NCBI GenBank assembly: GCA_947494565.1
Contig: CANLVG010000009.1
Coordinates: 186,001-250,000, forward strand
DNA: 64,000 bases
From: an uncultured Flavobacteriaceae bacterium
GTDB taxonomy: Bacteria > Bacteroidota > Bacteroidia > Flavobacteriales > Flavobacteriaceae
Direction: 5' to 3'
Shown in pieces: positions 34,139 through 41,976 of the stretch. Both the position numbers and the translations under genes were made by a program. Numbering within the stretch: position 1 is the stretch's first letter; the number at the start of each line of letters is the position of its first letter. The notes beneath the pieces were generated by a model. That model searched no databases and was not told where the DNA came from. It saw nothing but the letters and a program-made list of their open reading frames with translations.

Positions 34139-35671
34139 TTACAAAATGTTTTTAGGAAGTACCTTTCTAGTCCAGGTTTTTACCCTTTTGAAAGTATCGA
34201 CCTCGCTATCGGGATTGAATTCCAATGTGGTTTCCCAAGCGTTTTCAGGTTTGAACTCTTCTTCGAAGCCTATCTTGACGTTTTTGGCAACTTGATCCGA
34301 GTGAACTATAGTAATACATTCGGTATTGAGATTAGCACTGCGCGGGTCTAGATTAAAAGTGCCGATTACGGTAATCGTATCATCAATGATCATTGATTTG
34401 GCATGTAATCCAAAAATGGGTGCGTAGTCGATGGCCTCCTGTAATTCTCCGGTCATGATTTTCATTCGTTCTTGGGCATCAGGCCTGAACTCAAATATCC
34501 GCACACCCGTTTGAAGTAGCGCTTCACGTTCCCTCTGGTATCCAGCAAAGGCCTCCAGATTATCCGTTGACGCCAAGCTGTTGGTCAAGATGCGTATGTC
34601 GACCCCACGATCAGTAGCTTCCTTGAATAGTTGTTGGCCTAGTTCGGTGGTAATCAGATAGGGACTTTGGATATCAATACTCTTTTTGGCCTGCTTGATC
34701 AATCGAATCAAATTTTGTGTCGATTTCCCACCGCCTCCTAGACCACTATTGCCATCATTTTTACCAGGATCATCGGAGATGAATTCTACCTTGTCTACCC
34801 AAACGAATTGATCGGAGGTTTTGATACTGGGAAAGACTTCTGGTAAACGTTCGATTTTTTTTCGAACCTGTGGCCAAAAATTATCCGGGTTACAAGCGTA
34901 TTCATGCAATCGGTCAAAACGATTTTCGTCCTCGGAATTTTTGGGTTTTTCGTCGACCATATCTAAAATGGGCGTGCTAAGCGTACTATTCCAATACTGG
35001 GAAAACGAAGAGCTGACCGAACTGGTTTCCTTACCGATTAGAAGAATATCCCTATCCCTAAAGTTGTACTCATGGTCATAATCAAAATATTCGTTGGCGA
35101 TATTACGACCACCGGTAATCACGACTTGGTCGTCAACAATGAAGGTTTTATTATGCATCCGTTGATTGGCGGCCCGGAAATCAGTTGCGAATTTTTTCAC
35201 CTTCTGAACAATATTCTTCCCAAGATTGACCCCTGGATTGTACACGCGAACCTCAATATTTTGATGGGAATCCAAAGTGAGAATATCCTTGACATCGGCA
35301 TCTACCATGAGGTCATCTACCAGTAGTCGCACCCTTATTCCACGATCTGCAGCACGTACCAGATAATCAATTGCGATAAGTCCGACATTATCGGTTGAAA
35401 AAATGAAGTATTGAATATCGATACTTTTTTCGGCATATTCACTTAGCCACGCCCGGGTAATCATAGCGCCTCCTCCATCTTCAAGCACGTATACCCCTGT
35501 TTTGGTTTTCATACGTTCTCTAAGATCACCCAATTCTTCGGATAAGCTCACGTGCTGATTTCGCTTTACCGAGGCGCAGAAATCGGTCTTGTTTTCGACC
35601 ATAGGTTGCTTTTTTTCTTTGCAGGAAAATATGAAAATCAAAAGGAAAAGAAAAATAATACGTAGCGGCAT
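34139..35671 (-). CDS. Phospholipase D family lipoprotein (cardiolipin-synthase-like)
   Basis: This 510-residue protein has the lipobox IFSC (Cys17) and two PLD catalytic motifs: HNKTFIVDDQ with GGRN (His173, Lys175, Asp180) and HAKSMIIDD with GTFN (His423, Lys425, Asp430). Both HKD sites are intact. A glycine-rich loop at 309-316 separates the halves. The family transfers or hydrolyses phosphatidyl groups; in the periplasm it could remodel cardiolipin or degrade phosphodiesters. Most bacterial cardiolipin synthases are membrane-spanning, whereas this one is only lipid-anchored. It is transcribed alone. Confidence 0.9.
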   Translation of the reverse strand: MPLRIIFLFLLIFIFSCKEKKQPMVENKTDFCASVKRNQHVSLSEELGDLRERMKTKTGVYVLEDGGGAMITRAWLSEYAEKSIDIQYFIFSTDNVGLIAIDYLVRAADRGIRVRLLVDDLMVDADVKDILTLDSHQNIEVRVYNPGVNLGKNIVQKVKKFATDFRAANQRMHNKTFIVDDQVVITGGRNIANEYFDYDHEYNFRDRDILLIGKETSSVSSSFSQYWNSTLSTPILDMVDEKPKNSEDENRFDRLHEYACNPDNFWPQVRKKIERLPEVFPSIKTSDQFVWVDKVEFISDDPGKNDGNSGLGGGGKSTQNLIRLIKQAKKSIDIQSPYLITTELGQQLFKEATDRGVDIRILTNSLASTDNLEAFAGYQREREALLQTGVRIFEFRPDAQERMKIMTGELQEAIDYAPIFGLHAKSMIIDDTITVIGTFNLDPRSANLNTECITIVHSDQVAKNVKIGFEEEFKPENAWETTLEFNPDSEVDTFKRVKTWTRKVLPKNIL

Positions 35672-35730
35672 GACATCTTGAGTTGATGTATATAACGGTG
35701 GTAGTCTGGTTTTATGTTAGGTGCTACTCG

Positions 35731-35752
35731 AATAGGGCTTATAAGACCTATT
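35731..35752. repeat. 22-bp near-perfect palindrome at the peptidase E stop codon
   Basis: AATAGG-G-CTTATAAG-A-CCTATT is symmetric except for one G/A pair. It overlaps the last two bases of the peptidase E stop codon. No T-run follows on either strand, so it is not a standard intrinsic terminator. Confidence 0.5.
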
Positions 35753-36461
35753 ATTCAATGGGCGGCAATAGTTCAACTTGCAACTGTTCTTCCACGACCT
35801 TCCCTTCTTTTAGGCCTACAAAGTAGGAATGGCTGGTCGTATCCAAAGATACGGCTCCAACACATTTTCCGTTCATGAAGTGCACTCCTGATCTATCATC
35901 GCACGCATATCCCTCGGTAAGCTTACCGCTTCCTATATTTTCGTGATAGAGCGGAATTCTAGACGCTTCGGAATGATAATGAGGGCAATGGCTGTACTTT
36001 AAAAAACCAAGGCATTCCACAATGGAATATTCTTGTGGTCTTGAATCCGTCGTACCCGCATTGAACCAACATAGAGAACCGGCGCTACCACCGGACATTA
36101 CCGTACCATTTTCATATGCTTTGTGCAGTAGTTCGGTGATGCCCTGAGCTTTCCAGATGGCAAGCATATTTAGTGTGTTTCCTCCGCCCACTACTATGGC
36201 ATCCATTGGGAGGATCATTTCTTCCCAAGAGCGTTTTTGTTCGTTGGAGTTTATCCAGACCTTTAACACAGACGGCTCAACATGCAATTCTTGGCAAATT
36301 TGGTTCCATTGCTCTATGTACCCTTGGTCATCTCCTGATGCTGTGGGCAAAAAGCACATTTTCGGTTTGATTTTACCTGTGAGTTTTTTGGTATAGGTTA
36401 GAAACTCCTTCGTCAATCTTCCACTACCGTAAGCAAATACCTGTTTTGTTTTTTTCGCCAT
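35751..36461 (-). CDS. pepE: Peptidase E-like serine peptidase (S51/class I glutamine amidotransferase fold)
   Basis: This 236-residue cytoplasmic protein has the S51 layout: LPTASGDDQGYIEQW, the oxyanion-region GGGNTLNMLAIWK (92-104), the nucleophile elbow MSGGSAGSLCWF (122-133, Ser126) and the catalytic-region His near ECLGFLKYSHCPHYHSE. PepE cleaves Asp-X dipeptides, while related S51 proteins include cyanophycinase. The length matches PepE. No cyanophycin genes are near. It starts 35 bp after the WYL regulator gene on the same strand. Confidence 0.87.
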   Translation of the reverse strand: MAKKTKQVFAYGSGRLTKEFLTYTKKLTGKIKPKMCFLPTASGDDQGYIEQWNQICQELHVEPSVLKVWINSNEQKRSWEEMILPMDAIVVGGGNTLNMLAIWKAQGITELLHKAYENGTVMSGGSAGSLCWFNAGTTDSRPQEYSIVECLGFLKYSHCPHYHSEASRIPLYHENIGSGKLTEGYACDDRSGVHFMNGKCVGAVSLDTTSHSYFVGLKEGKVVEEQLQVELLPPIE

Positions 36462-36496
36462 GGTTTAAAGATAGAAAACTTGGGTCAACTAATTCG

Positions 36497-37204
36497 CTAA
36501 GCTTTTTTCTGAGCTGTTGGTTTATATGGATGCGCCTTGTAATAATCGCGAAGGCTGAACTTGCGATCTTCAAACTTTTCCTGAAGGATCTTAAAGTGTT
36601 GAATACGGTCGATTCTAAAAGCGCGATAGTCTTTTCTCAAATGACACCATGCCATTAAAATCCACTTGTTTTCGGTAGACAAAATCGCGCAAGGTTCGAT
36701 TTTGCGAAATGAGATACTAGGGTCGTTGGCTTTTCTATAATTGATTTCGACAGCATTGAAATTGGTAATGGCCAGTTGCAACTCGGATAAGGCGTTGCTG
36801 CTGATACTGGCCTTACGGGTATCGAAGATGTGGAGTTTGTCGTCAAGCATTTCACTCTTCTCTAAAATAGAAGACCGAAATACGGATTTTATTTTCGTCA
36901 AGGCCTCCTCGAAATCCCTGACTAAGGAAGAGTCATTACTTCTACTCACCATATGTTGTGCAGTGATAAGGGCATTCGCCTGTTTCTCTGTAAATTGTAC
37001 GGGAGCCACTGTGTAACCATCCATCAAAGTATATCCGCGACCTTCAAGGGTGATGATCGGCACCCCGGCCTCGATGAGCTTTTGAATATCCCTATAGACT
37101 GTTCGAATGCTTACTTCATATCTATCGGATAGCTCGGTGGCGGTCAATATCCGTTTTGACTTTAAGAGCGTTAATATATGTATGAGTCTGGCGAGTTGTG
37201 TCAT
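36497..37204 (-). CDS. YafY-type HTH/WYL-domain transcriptional regulator
   Basis: This 235-residue protein has an N-terminal winged helix (RLIHILTLLKSKRILTATELSDRYEVSIRTVYRDIQKL, 6-43) and a WYL domain. The WYL core appears as EINYRKAND, EPCAILSTENKWILMAWCHLRKDYRAFRIDRIQHFKIL. WYL domains sense nucleotides or DNA ends and other ligands; YafY-type members often regulate neighbours or themselves. A 21-bp dyad lies directly upstream of its own -7 box, arguing for autoregulation. Likely partners are the downstream peptidase E gene and the upstream VOC gene. Confidence 0.9.
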   Translation of the reverse strand: MTQLARLIHILTLLKSKRILTATELSDRYEVSIRTVYRDIQKLIEAGVPIITLEGRGYTLMDGYTVAPVQFTEKQANALITAQHMVSRSNDSSLVRDFEEALTKIKSVFRSSILEKSEMLDDKLHIFDTRKASISSNALSELQLAITNFNAVEINYRKANDPSISFRKIEPCAILSTENKWILMAWCHLRKDYRAFRIDRIQHFKILQEKFEDRKFSLRDYYKAHPYKPTAQKKA

Positions 37205-37219
37205 AGCCTAAGCTTAAAA

Positions 37220-37227
37220 CAAAGATA
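37220..37227 (-). promoter_or_regulatory. -7 box TATCTTTG of the WYL regulator gene
   Basis: The minus strand reads TATCTTTG, a full match to TAnnTTTG, 15 bp before the start codon. No TTG is visible 17-23 bp upstream, so expression may need help or be tightly controlled. Confidence 0.5.
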
Positions 37228-37248
37228 GTGAACCACATGGTGATCCAC
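37228..37248. promoter_or_regulatory. 21-bp imperfect dyad, possible autoregulatory operator
   Basis: GTG-N-A-N-CAC, a 3-bp centre, then GTG-N-T-N-CAC. The dyad abuts the -7 box, between it and the -33 position of the WYL regulator gene, the usual place for a repressor site. Confidence 0.45.
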
Positions 37249-37272
37249 TATCCTTGGTTTTGGTCGAACCGG

Positions 37273-37644
37273 TCAGTTCCATGAATGCAGGGCTATTCTA
37301 TTACCCTCGGTATCTATGATTTGAGCCATATATCCGTTTTCTCCGATGTCGGTTTTGGGCATGACGATTTTTCCCCCGGCTTTTTCTACATGGCTCAGCG
37401 GTTTACTCAGGTCATCTCCTCCGTTAAGGTAGATGGTGACACCTTCGGCAGATGGTTTGACACCTTCCATTTCCATAATGCCGCCACCTACGCCATTGTT
37501 ATCCTGGTCATAAGAGAACATACCATATTTACCGTTTTCCATGTGATGATCGGTAATCACATCTCCTAATAAGGCGGTGTAAAACGATTTTGCTCTTTCA
37601 TAATTGGTAGCTGGAATTTCAAACCAGCTAATTGCATTTGTCAT
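37273..37644 (-). CDS. VOC (glyoxalase/bleomycin resistance) family protein
   Basis: This 123-residue protein has two beta-alpha-beta-beta-beta modules: ISWFEIPATNYERAKSFYTALLGDV with GKYGMFSYD, and GVTIYLNGGDDLSKPLSHVEKAGGKIVMPKTDIGENGYMAQIIDTEGNRIALHS. The C-terminal DTEGNRIALH strand is diagnostic. Candidate metal or ligand positions include Glu8 and the C-terminal His, but the substrate cannot be predicted. It has its own -7 box and is followed by the WYL regulator gene in divergent-free, same-strand order. Confidence 0.87.
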   Translation of the reverse strand: MTNAISWFEIPATNYERAKSFYTALLGDVITDHHMENGKYGMFSYDQDNNGVGGGIMEMEGVKPSAEGVTIYLNGGDDLSKPLSHVEKAGGKIVMPKTDIGENGYMAQIIDTEGNRIALHSWN

Positions 37645-37674
37645 AGTATTTTGCTTTAAAGGTTAAACTATGGA

Positions 37675-37682
37675 CAAAGATA
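37675..37682 (-). promoter_or_regulatory. -7 box TATCTTTG of the VOC gene
   Basis: The minus strand reads TATCTTTG, a full TAnnTTTG match, 30 bp before the ATG. The -33 element is not obvious. Confidence 0.5.
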
Positions 37683-37733
37683 TCGTGAGGATTGACAGAA
37701 GATGTCAGGGGTGATATAAAGGAAGATAAATTT

Positions 37734-39314
37734 TTAATTTTTACTGTATGTTGCCTGAATACGATCGATTTCATCTTTGAAATGTTGATAATCGGTTTCT
37801 CCGATTCTGGTTTTGATTCGGTTGAGAAACTCCAAGAGTTTCTGATGCTCTTTGTCGGACAGTACTCCGTCGTCCAATGATACATAAATCAAGTCTTCGA
37901 AATGATTTCTAGCTTCTTTGGCAATTTCTATTCTTCTCGTCTTGTCATAGAAATATTGATAGAAAAAAGTCGCCTCTTCATAGCTTATCTTTTTCTTTAG
38001 GGCCAAGTGGTCGACACTATGCTTGATGTCATCGATTTCATTCGAAATAGTATCATAATCCTTTGTTTTCGATTCGAATTCCCGAAACAGTTTGTTGACC
38101 ATAACAATCTGCTCCGATATGATTTTTTCCCTTCGCTTGAAAATGAAGAAGCTTGAGAGGGCCGATATGATAATAAAGGAGAGCCCCACGATAAATTCGG
38201 TTAAAAAACCTTTTTCCTCCAGATTTTTGAATTGAGTGCTAAAAAAGTTACTGCCCGATAATTTTCCTTCATTCTTGACGGCATATTCAATGGGTTGCAA
38301 ATCGGCCCGAACCATCTCATTTCTAGGCGCGAAACTGTTTACATGGGCCACAAAGTAATCAAGTAGCGGATTCATATCGTTCTTATCGTATAATTTCCTA
38401 AGATTACTCCATTGCCCAACGGTGTAGCTTTTGTTGAACTTCTCGGAGATGATCTGGTTGGCTCTATTGAAGGTGTATACGAAGGGTTTCGCTTTAGCCG
38501 ATTCGGATAAGGGTTGCTGTTTATCGCTCAATTTCCCTCGAAGATAAAAGATAAGTTCAGTATCGTCCGGTTCGATACGATACAGTTTTCCTATCCTGCG
38601 GTAATGGTCTTCTGTCAGCAGCACTTTGGCATTTGGAATCACATGTGCTACCGATATCATGTGAAAGTTGGGAGGAATTACAATCGTCTTGCCGCCAATT
38701 TGGGCATGTACATCCCGATCATATAATTTGTACCACAATTTTTGACCAAAAAAAGTTTCCGGTTCTATTTTATGAATATCATTGAAGACCATGACGAATT
38801 TTTCATCTGGATTTGCCAGACAACGTTCAAAAAAATCAAGGAGTAAGCCTTGTTTCCATACCCCGTTGACTTCTTCACCAATAAATTGGCGATGGTATTC
38901 CATATCGAAGTTCACAGCGCCAAAAACACGCAGCATATGAGATTCATCCGTAGCTATGAATCTTGCTAGGCGATCGATCAAGGTTGAGGTTCCACTGCCT
39001 ATAACGCTTGAAAATACCGCAAATCTGTTTTGGACCACCTCTTGGGTATAGTACTGAAATTTTGAAAATTCAACAGAGGGTATAAAAGGATTGGCCAAGC
39101 GAGTCCTAATATCCTTTTGAGTGGCTGGCCTACCGTGTATTTCTTCAAATAGTATTGCGGTAGAGTCTTTCGCCTTTGCCAAAGTCAGGTATTGCGCATC
39201 TAGTTTGGGGCCCATTCCTATCCAAGCGGGATCCACCCTGTTGCTACTGCCTAGGTATATAAACACTACAATGCCCAATAAAGACAGAAAGAGAAAGCCG
39301 TATTTTTTTTTCAT
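37734..39314 (-). CDS. Two-TM protein with degenerate McrB-like AAA+ domain, probably extracytoplasmic
   Basis: This 526-residue protein (ATG at 39314) begins MKKKYGFLF, followed by a membrane helix (7-22), a large domain (about 50-360), a second helix (373-392) flanked by KRREK, and a charged helical tail (400-526). The large domain follows the McrB-type AAA+ order. A P-loop-like IGSGTSTL (105-112) has no lysine, FVMVFNDIHKI (173-183) replaces Walker B hhhhDE with Asn-Asp, and IGGKTIVIPPNFHMISVAH (206-224) matches the strand and sensor-1 region of McrB. YRRIGKLYRIEP (238-249) sits where the arginine-rich region ends. Charges put both termini inside, hence the AAA-like part outside. It is monocistronic. 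The frame extends to 39386, but that start would precede the anchor by 24 odd residues. Function unknown. Confidence 0.7.
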   Translation of the reverse strand: MKKKYGFLFLSLLGIVVFIYLGSSNRVDPAWIGMGPKLDAQYLTLAKAKDSTAILFEEIHGRPATQKDIRTRLANPFIPSVEFSKFQYYTQEVVQNRFAVFSSVIGSGTSTLIDRLARFIATDESHMLRVFGAVNFDMEYHRQFIGEEVNGVWKQGLLLDFFERCLANPDEKFVMVFNDIHKIEPETFFGQKLWYKLYDRDVHAQIGGKTIVIPPNFHMISVAHVIPNAKVLLTEDHYRRIGKLYRIEPDDTELIFYLRGKLSDKQQPLSESAKAKPFVYTFNRANQIISEKFNKSYTVGQWSNLRKLYDKNDMNPLLDYFVAHVNSFAPRNEMVRADLQPIEYAVKNEGKLSGSNFFSTQFKNLEEKGFLTEFIVGLSFIIISALSSFFIFKRREKIISEQIVMVNKLFREFESKTKDYDTISNEIDDIKHSVDHLALKKKISYEEATFFYQYFYDKTRRIEIAKEARNHFEDLIYVSLDDGVLSDKEHQKLLEFLNRIKTRIGETDYQHFKDEIDRIQATYSKN

Positions 39315-39731
39315 GGTGTTCCGATGAGAAGAACTTTTGGTTAGCGGTAAGCACCTTTCGCCAGTAAAATAGGTAATTTTTGGCAAACCTGAAACCCAGA
39401 CTGGGTTTGTTTAAGTAGTAGCTGTGAAAAGGTTTTCTGTAATATCTGAACCAGCTCTTCCCTTAGCTGCCTGAAAATGCGAAGAGTTAATTTCTTTCCA
39501 TTGGACAACTATCTTTTTCTGAAGGGTGTCAGGGTACTATATTCCTCGGAAAAACCCGGATAAAAGACGGGTCTTATCGGTAAGGTGTTTCTAAGGGTCA
39601 AAACGTTTATCGACACTTTTTTACACTTTGTCCTGATTTTTACACCATATCGAATAGAATTGACATTCAGCGAGTTATGAAGAGTTCTGTGCCTTTGACG
39701 GGGTTATCTTAGTATCACCCAAATACAAGTC
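39315..39731. other. 417-bp intergenic region with a perfect 17-bp palindrome
   Basis: No gene, tRNA or rRNA is visible here. It holds AAACCCAG-A-CTGGGTTT (39392-39408), 78 bp upstream of the McrB-like gene, and a TATTTTAC box on the minus strand near 39370 that could be its promoter. The plus-strand side upstream of the 95-residue protein gene has TTTG at 39694-39697 but no good -7 box. The remainder shows nothing I recognise; part could be leader RNA. Confidence 0.5.
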
Positions 39732-40019
39732 ATGAAACCTATTTTAACCATTTTGTCAGTTATCGTATTCGGAACTTCAGCTTTGGCCAATTCGGGTAAA
39801 GTAACATCCGATGTCCACCCTCAAATCGAAGCGTATGAACAAGTTACAACCCTTAAAATGGATAGTCTATTGGATAGTGGCATTGTTATTGCTTCCTATA
39901 ATAATGAAGTTGAGTTTGCGAATAAAAAAAGGATTGCACGTCTATACAAATTCAAGAATTCGAGAATCAAGAAAGCATTGACATTCACAACGAAAAGAAA
40001 CAAAGCCAGAATGGCATAA
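39732..40019 (+). CDS. Small exported protein of unknown function
   Basis: This 95-residue protein has a clear signal peptide (MKPILTILSVIVFGTSALANS). The mature part of about 75 residues starts acidic and polar and ends strongly basic (KNSRIKKALTFTTKRNKARMA). No domain is recognised. The gene is followed by a 36-codon frame and then a strong terminator, so the two probably form a short operon. The acid-to-base charge split suggests binding to an envelope polymer or self-association, but this is only an inference. Confidence 0.7.
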   Translation: MKPILTILSVIVFGTSALANSGKVTSDVHPQIEAYEQVTTLKMDSLLDSGIVIASYNNEVEFANKKRIARLYKFKNSRIKKALTFTTKRNKARMA

Positions 40020-40045
40020 TCAATAACAGTATAAATTTTAACGCT

Positions 40046-40156
40046 ATGGTATTTTTCACAATTGTTATTCCCGCTCTTTTAATAGGAGGTTTTATTATAG
40101 ACTCCCTAAGACCACAAATGCAAGTACGACCAATTAAAGTACGAGTTCGTAAATAA
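40046..40156 (+). CDS. 36-residue putative membrane peptide
   Basis: ATG at 40046 opens a 36-codon frame ending TAA at 40154-40156. The peptide has one hydrophobic helix (VFFTIVIPALLIGGFIID) and a basic tail (VRPIKVRVRK), the shape of a small inner-membrane protein with the tail in the cytoplasm. It lies 26 bp after the 95-residue exported protein gene and 21 bp before a terminator, which supports it being a real coding unit. No family recognised. Confidence 0.5.
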   Translation: MVFFTIVIPALLIGGFIIDSLRPQMQVRPIKVRVRK

Positions 40157-40177
40157 GCAGTACTACTAGAAAAAAAT

Positions 40178-40210
40178 GCCCCACTTCCCTTAATTGGAAA
40201 GTGGGGCTTT
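40178..40210 (+). terminator. Strong intrinsic terminator, probably bidirectional
   Basis: GCCCCACTT-CC and GGAAAGTGGGGC pair with a single bulge around a short AT-rich loop. A-rich sequence lies before and T-rich after. It ends the plus-strand small-protein operon; in reverse it lies 65 bp past the amidohydrolase stop. Confidence 0.85.
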
Positions 40211-40274
40211 TGGTTCTTTCACTTAAGTCCGTGAATTTGCATACTCTATTGGATGCAGACCACACTATTGATCT

Positions 40275-41867
40275 TTATTCTTTGATGCCAGGTTGCAGAA
40301 TTTTAAAACCTGTTCTAGCCTTTTCGGCATCTACCATGTCTTTCACTTCTTGTAATAGGGCTTTGGAGTCGTAAATGATACCATCTTTAATAGTATACTT
40401 TACACCTCCTTCACGAATGACTTCGTTTTTTTCCGTCAATTTAATAGCCCCCGTACCATAAAGCACCTTTAGGTTTTTTAACGGATTGGCGTCGACCACA
40501 ACAAAATCAGCCAGTTTCCCGATAGCTACGGAACCTATTTTGTCATCCCATCCTAAGGCCTCGGCACCATTCAAGGTTGCGGAACGGATTACCTCCAACG
40601 GATGAAAACCCGCTTCACGTAATAACTCTAACTCCCGAATGTAAGCGAAGCCATAGAGTTGAAAGATGAATCCTGAATCGGAACCTGTCGTGACGCGCCC
40701 ACCTCGATTTTTATACTCGTTGATGAAGGTCATCCAAAGACTGAAATTTTGTCTCCAGGCCACTTCTTGCTCGGTACCCCAGTCATGCCAATAACTTCCG
40801 TGTGATATTTTGCTTGGCTGGTAGAATTCCCACAATGAAGGCAAGGTGTAGTTTTCGTGCCATTCGGCACGTCTGGCACGCTGTAAGTCGCGACTTGCCT
40901 CGTAGATGTTAAAGGTTGGATCTAGGGTGAAATCAAGTCCCAATAATTCGGTCATCACATTTTCCCAATGCTCAGAATAAGGCTTAGCCGCTTGTGCCCA
41001 GAGCTTGCCTGCATTTTCAAATCGGTGTTGTTCATTTTGATAATTATAGTCTAAAGGGTAATCTTGTACCGTTCGGTCGTCAAAAAGTGCCTCCGGAAGC
41101 CCGTACCAGTGTTCCATGGAGGTCAATCCGGCGCGTGCCGAATGCAATACGTTCCATCGCGCCACACTTAGTTGCGCATGATGGCATGCGGAACCAAGTC
41201 CCAATTTTTTATTTTCATCCAAAGCCGCTGCCATGATTTCGGGCTCAGCACCAAAAAACTTGATGCCATCCGCACCTTTCTTGGCATTGGCACGGACCCA
41301 TTCCCGTGCCTGTTCGGGTTTCGAAATTGGAATGTCGTTCAATGGATTGAAGCTCGAGCTTGTTTGCCCAAAACCAGTATAGGCAAAAATACGAGGTGCC
41401 ACGATTTCGTTTTTAGCACTTTTTCTTTTGAGATCCATAGTAAAATCAACACCGCGACCACTGGGCTCACGTACACTGGTTATCCCATGGCCCATCCAAA
41501 GTCTAAAGACATATTCCGGTTCGGCCCCTTGGGCTTTTCCACCAATGTGGCCGTGCATATCAACAAAGCCGGGCATGAGATACATTCCGTTGCAGTCGAG
41601 TTCTTTGCCTCCAGCTTTTAACTTCGGTCTTTTAGATTCATCAATAGGTACCCCATCATAACCGACTACCTGTATGTTTTTGATGATGTTCTTTTCAACT
41701 ACAATGTCAATCGGGCCTTGAGGTGGAGCACCATTTCCATTGACAAGCATGACCCCGCGTATGATGAGTTGTGAATGGGGCCCATCGCCTTCGGCGGATT
41801 GGGCGATGGTTTGACAGATGGCCACTAAACAAAGTAGCAGAAAAATTAGGTTGGATTTTCTTTTCAT
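40275..41867 (-). CDS. Exported metal-dependent amidohydrolase
   Basis: This 530-residue protein starts at MKRKSNLIFLLLCLVAICQTIAQ (signal peptide). The amidohydrolase barrel carries the first metal motif MPGFVDMHGHIGG (HxH), the second histidine region GSACHHAQLS and TSMEHWYG, and the catalytic Asp in TTGSDSGFIF. The C-terminal GKLADFVVVDANPLKNLKVLYG block completes the beta-sandwich. The group includes imidazolonepropionase- and prolidase-like enzymes that hydrolyse cyclic amides or dipeptides; the substrate is unknown. The frame continues upstream to 42044, but that would overlap the methyltransferase gene and bury the signal peptide. Confidence 0.88.
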   Translation of the reverse strand: MKRKSNLIFLLLCLVAICQTIAQSAEGDGPHSQLIIRGVMLVNGNGAPPQGPIDIVVEKNIIKNIQVVGYDGVPIDESKRPKLKAGGKELDCNGMYLMPGFVDMHGHIGGKAQGAEPEYVFRLWMGHGITSVREPSGRGVDFTMDLKRKSAKNEIVAPRIFAYTGFGQTSSSFNPLNDIPISKPEQAREWVRANAKKGADGIKFFGAEPEIMAAALDENKKLGLGSACHHAQLSVARWNVLHSARAGLTSMEHWYGLPEALFDDRTVQDYPLDYNYQNEQHRFENAGKLWAQAAKPYSEHWENVMTELLGLDFTLDPTFNIYEASRDLQRARRAEWHENYTLPSLWEFYQPSKISHGSYWHDWGTEQEVAWRQNFSLWMTFINEYKNRGGRVTTGSDSGFIFQLYGFAYIRELELLREAGFHPLEVIRSATLNGAEALGWDDKIGSVAIGKLADFVVVDANPLKNLKVLYGTGAIKLTEKNEVIREGGVKYTIKDGIIYDSKALLQEVKDMVDAEKARTGFKILQPGIKE

Positions 41868-41976
41868 TGATTTTGGTTTTTGTTGTTCTTTCTTTTTAGC
41901 ATTTCGATTTGTCATTGCATTTTCAAAGTAATCATCGTCAACCGAAGGAAGCCGGTTTCGAAGTCGAAACAATTCA

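Noticed and set aside
39315-39386. Extended N-terminus (24 residues) of the McrB-like protein
   Set aside because: The ATG at 39314 gives MKKK followed directly by the membrane helix. The extra residues look random, and a possible -7 box lies inside the extension.
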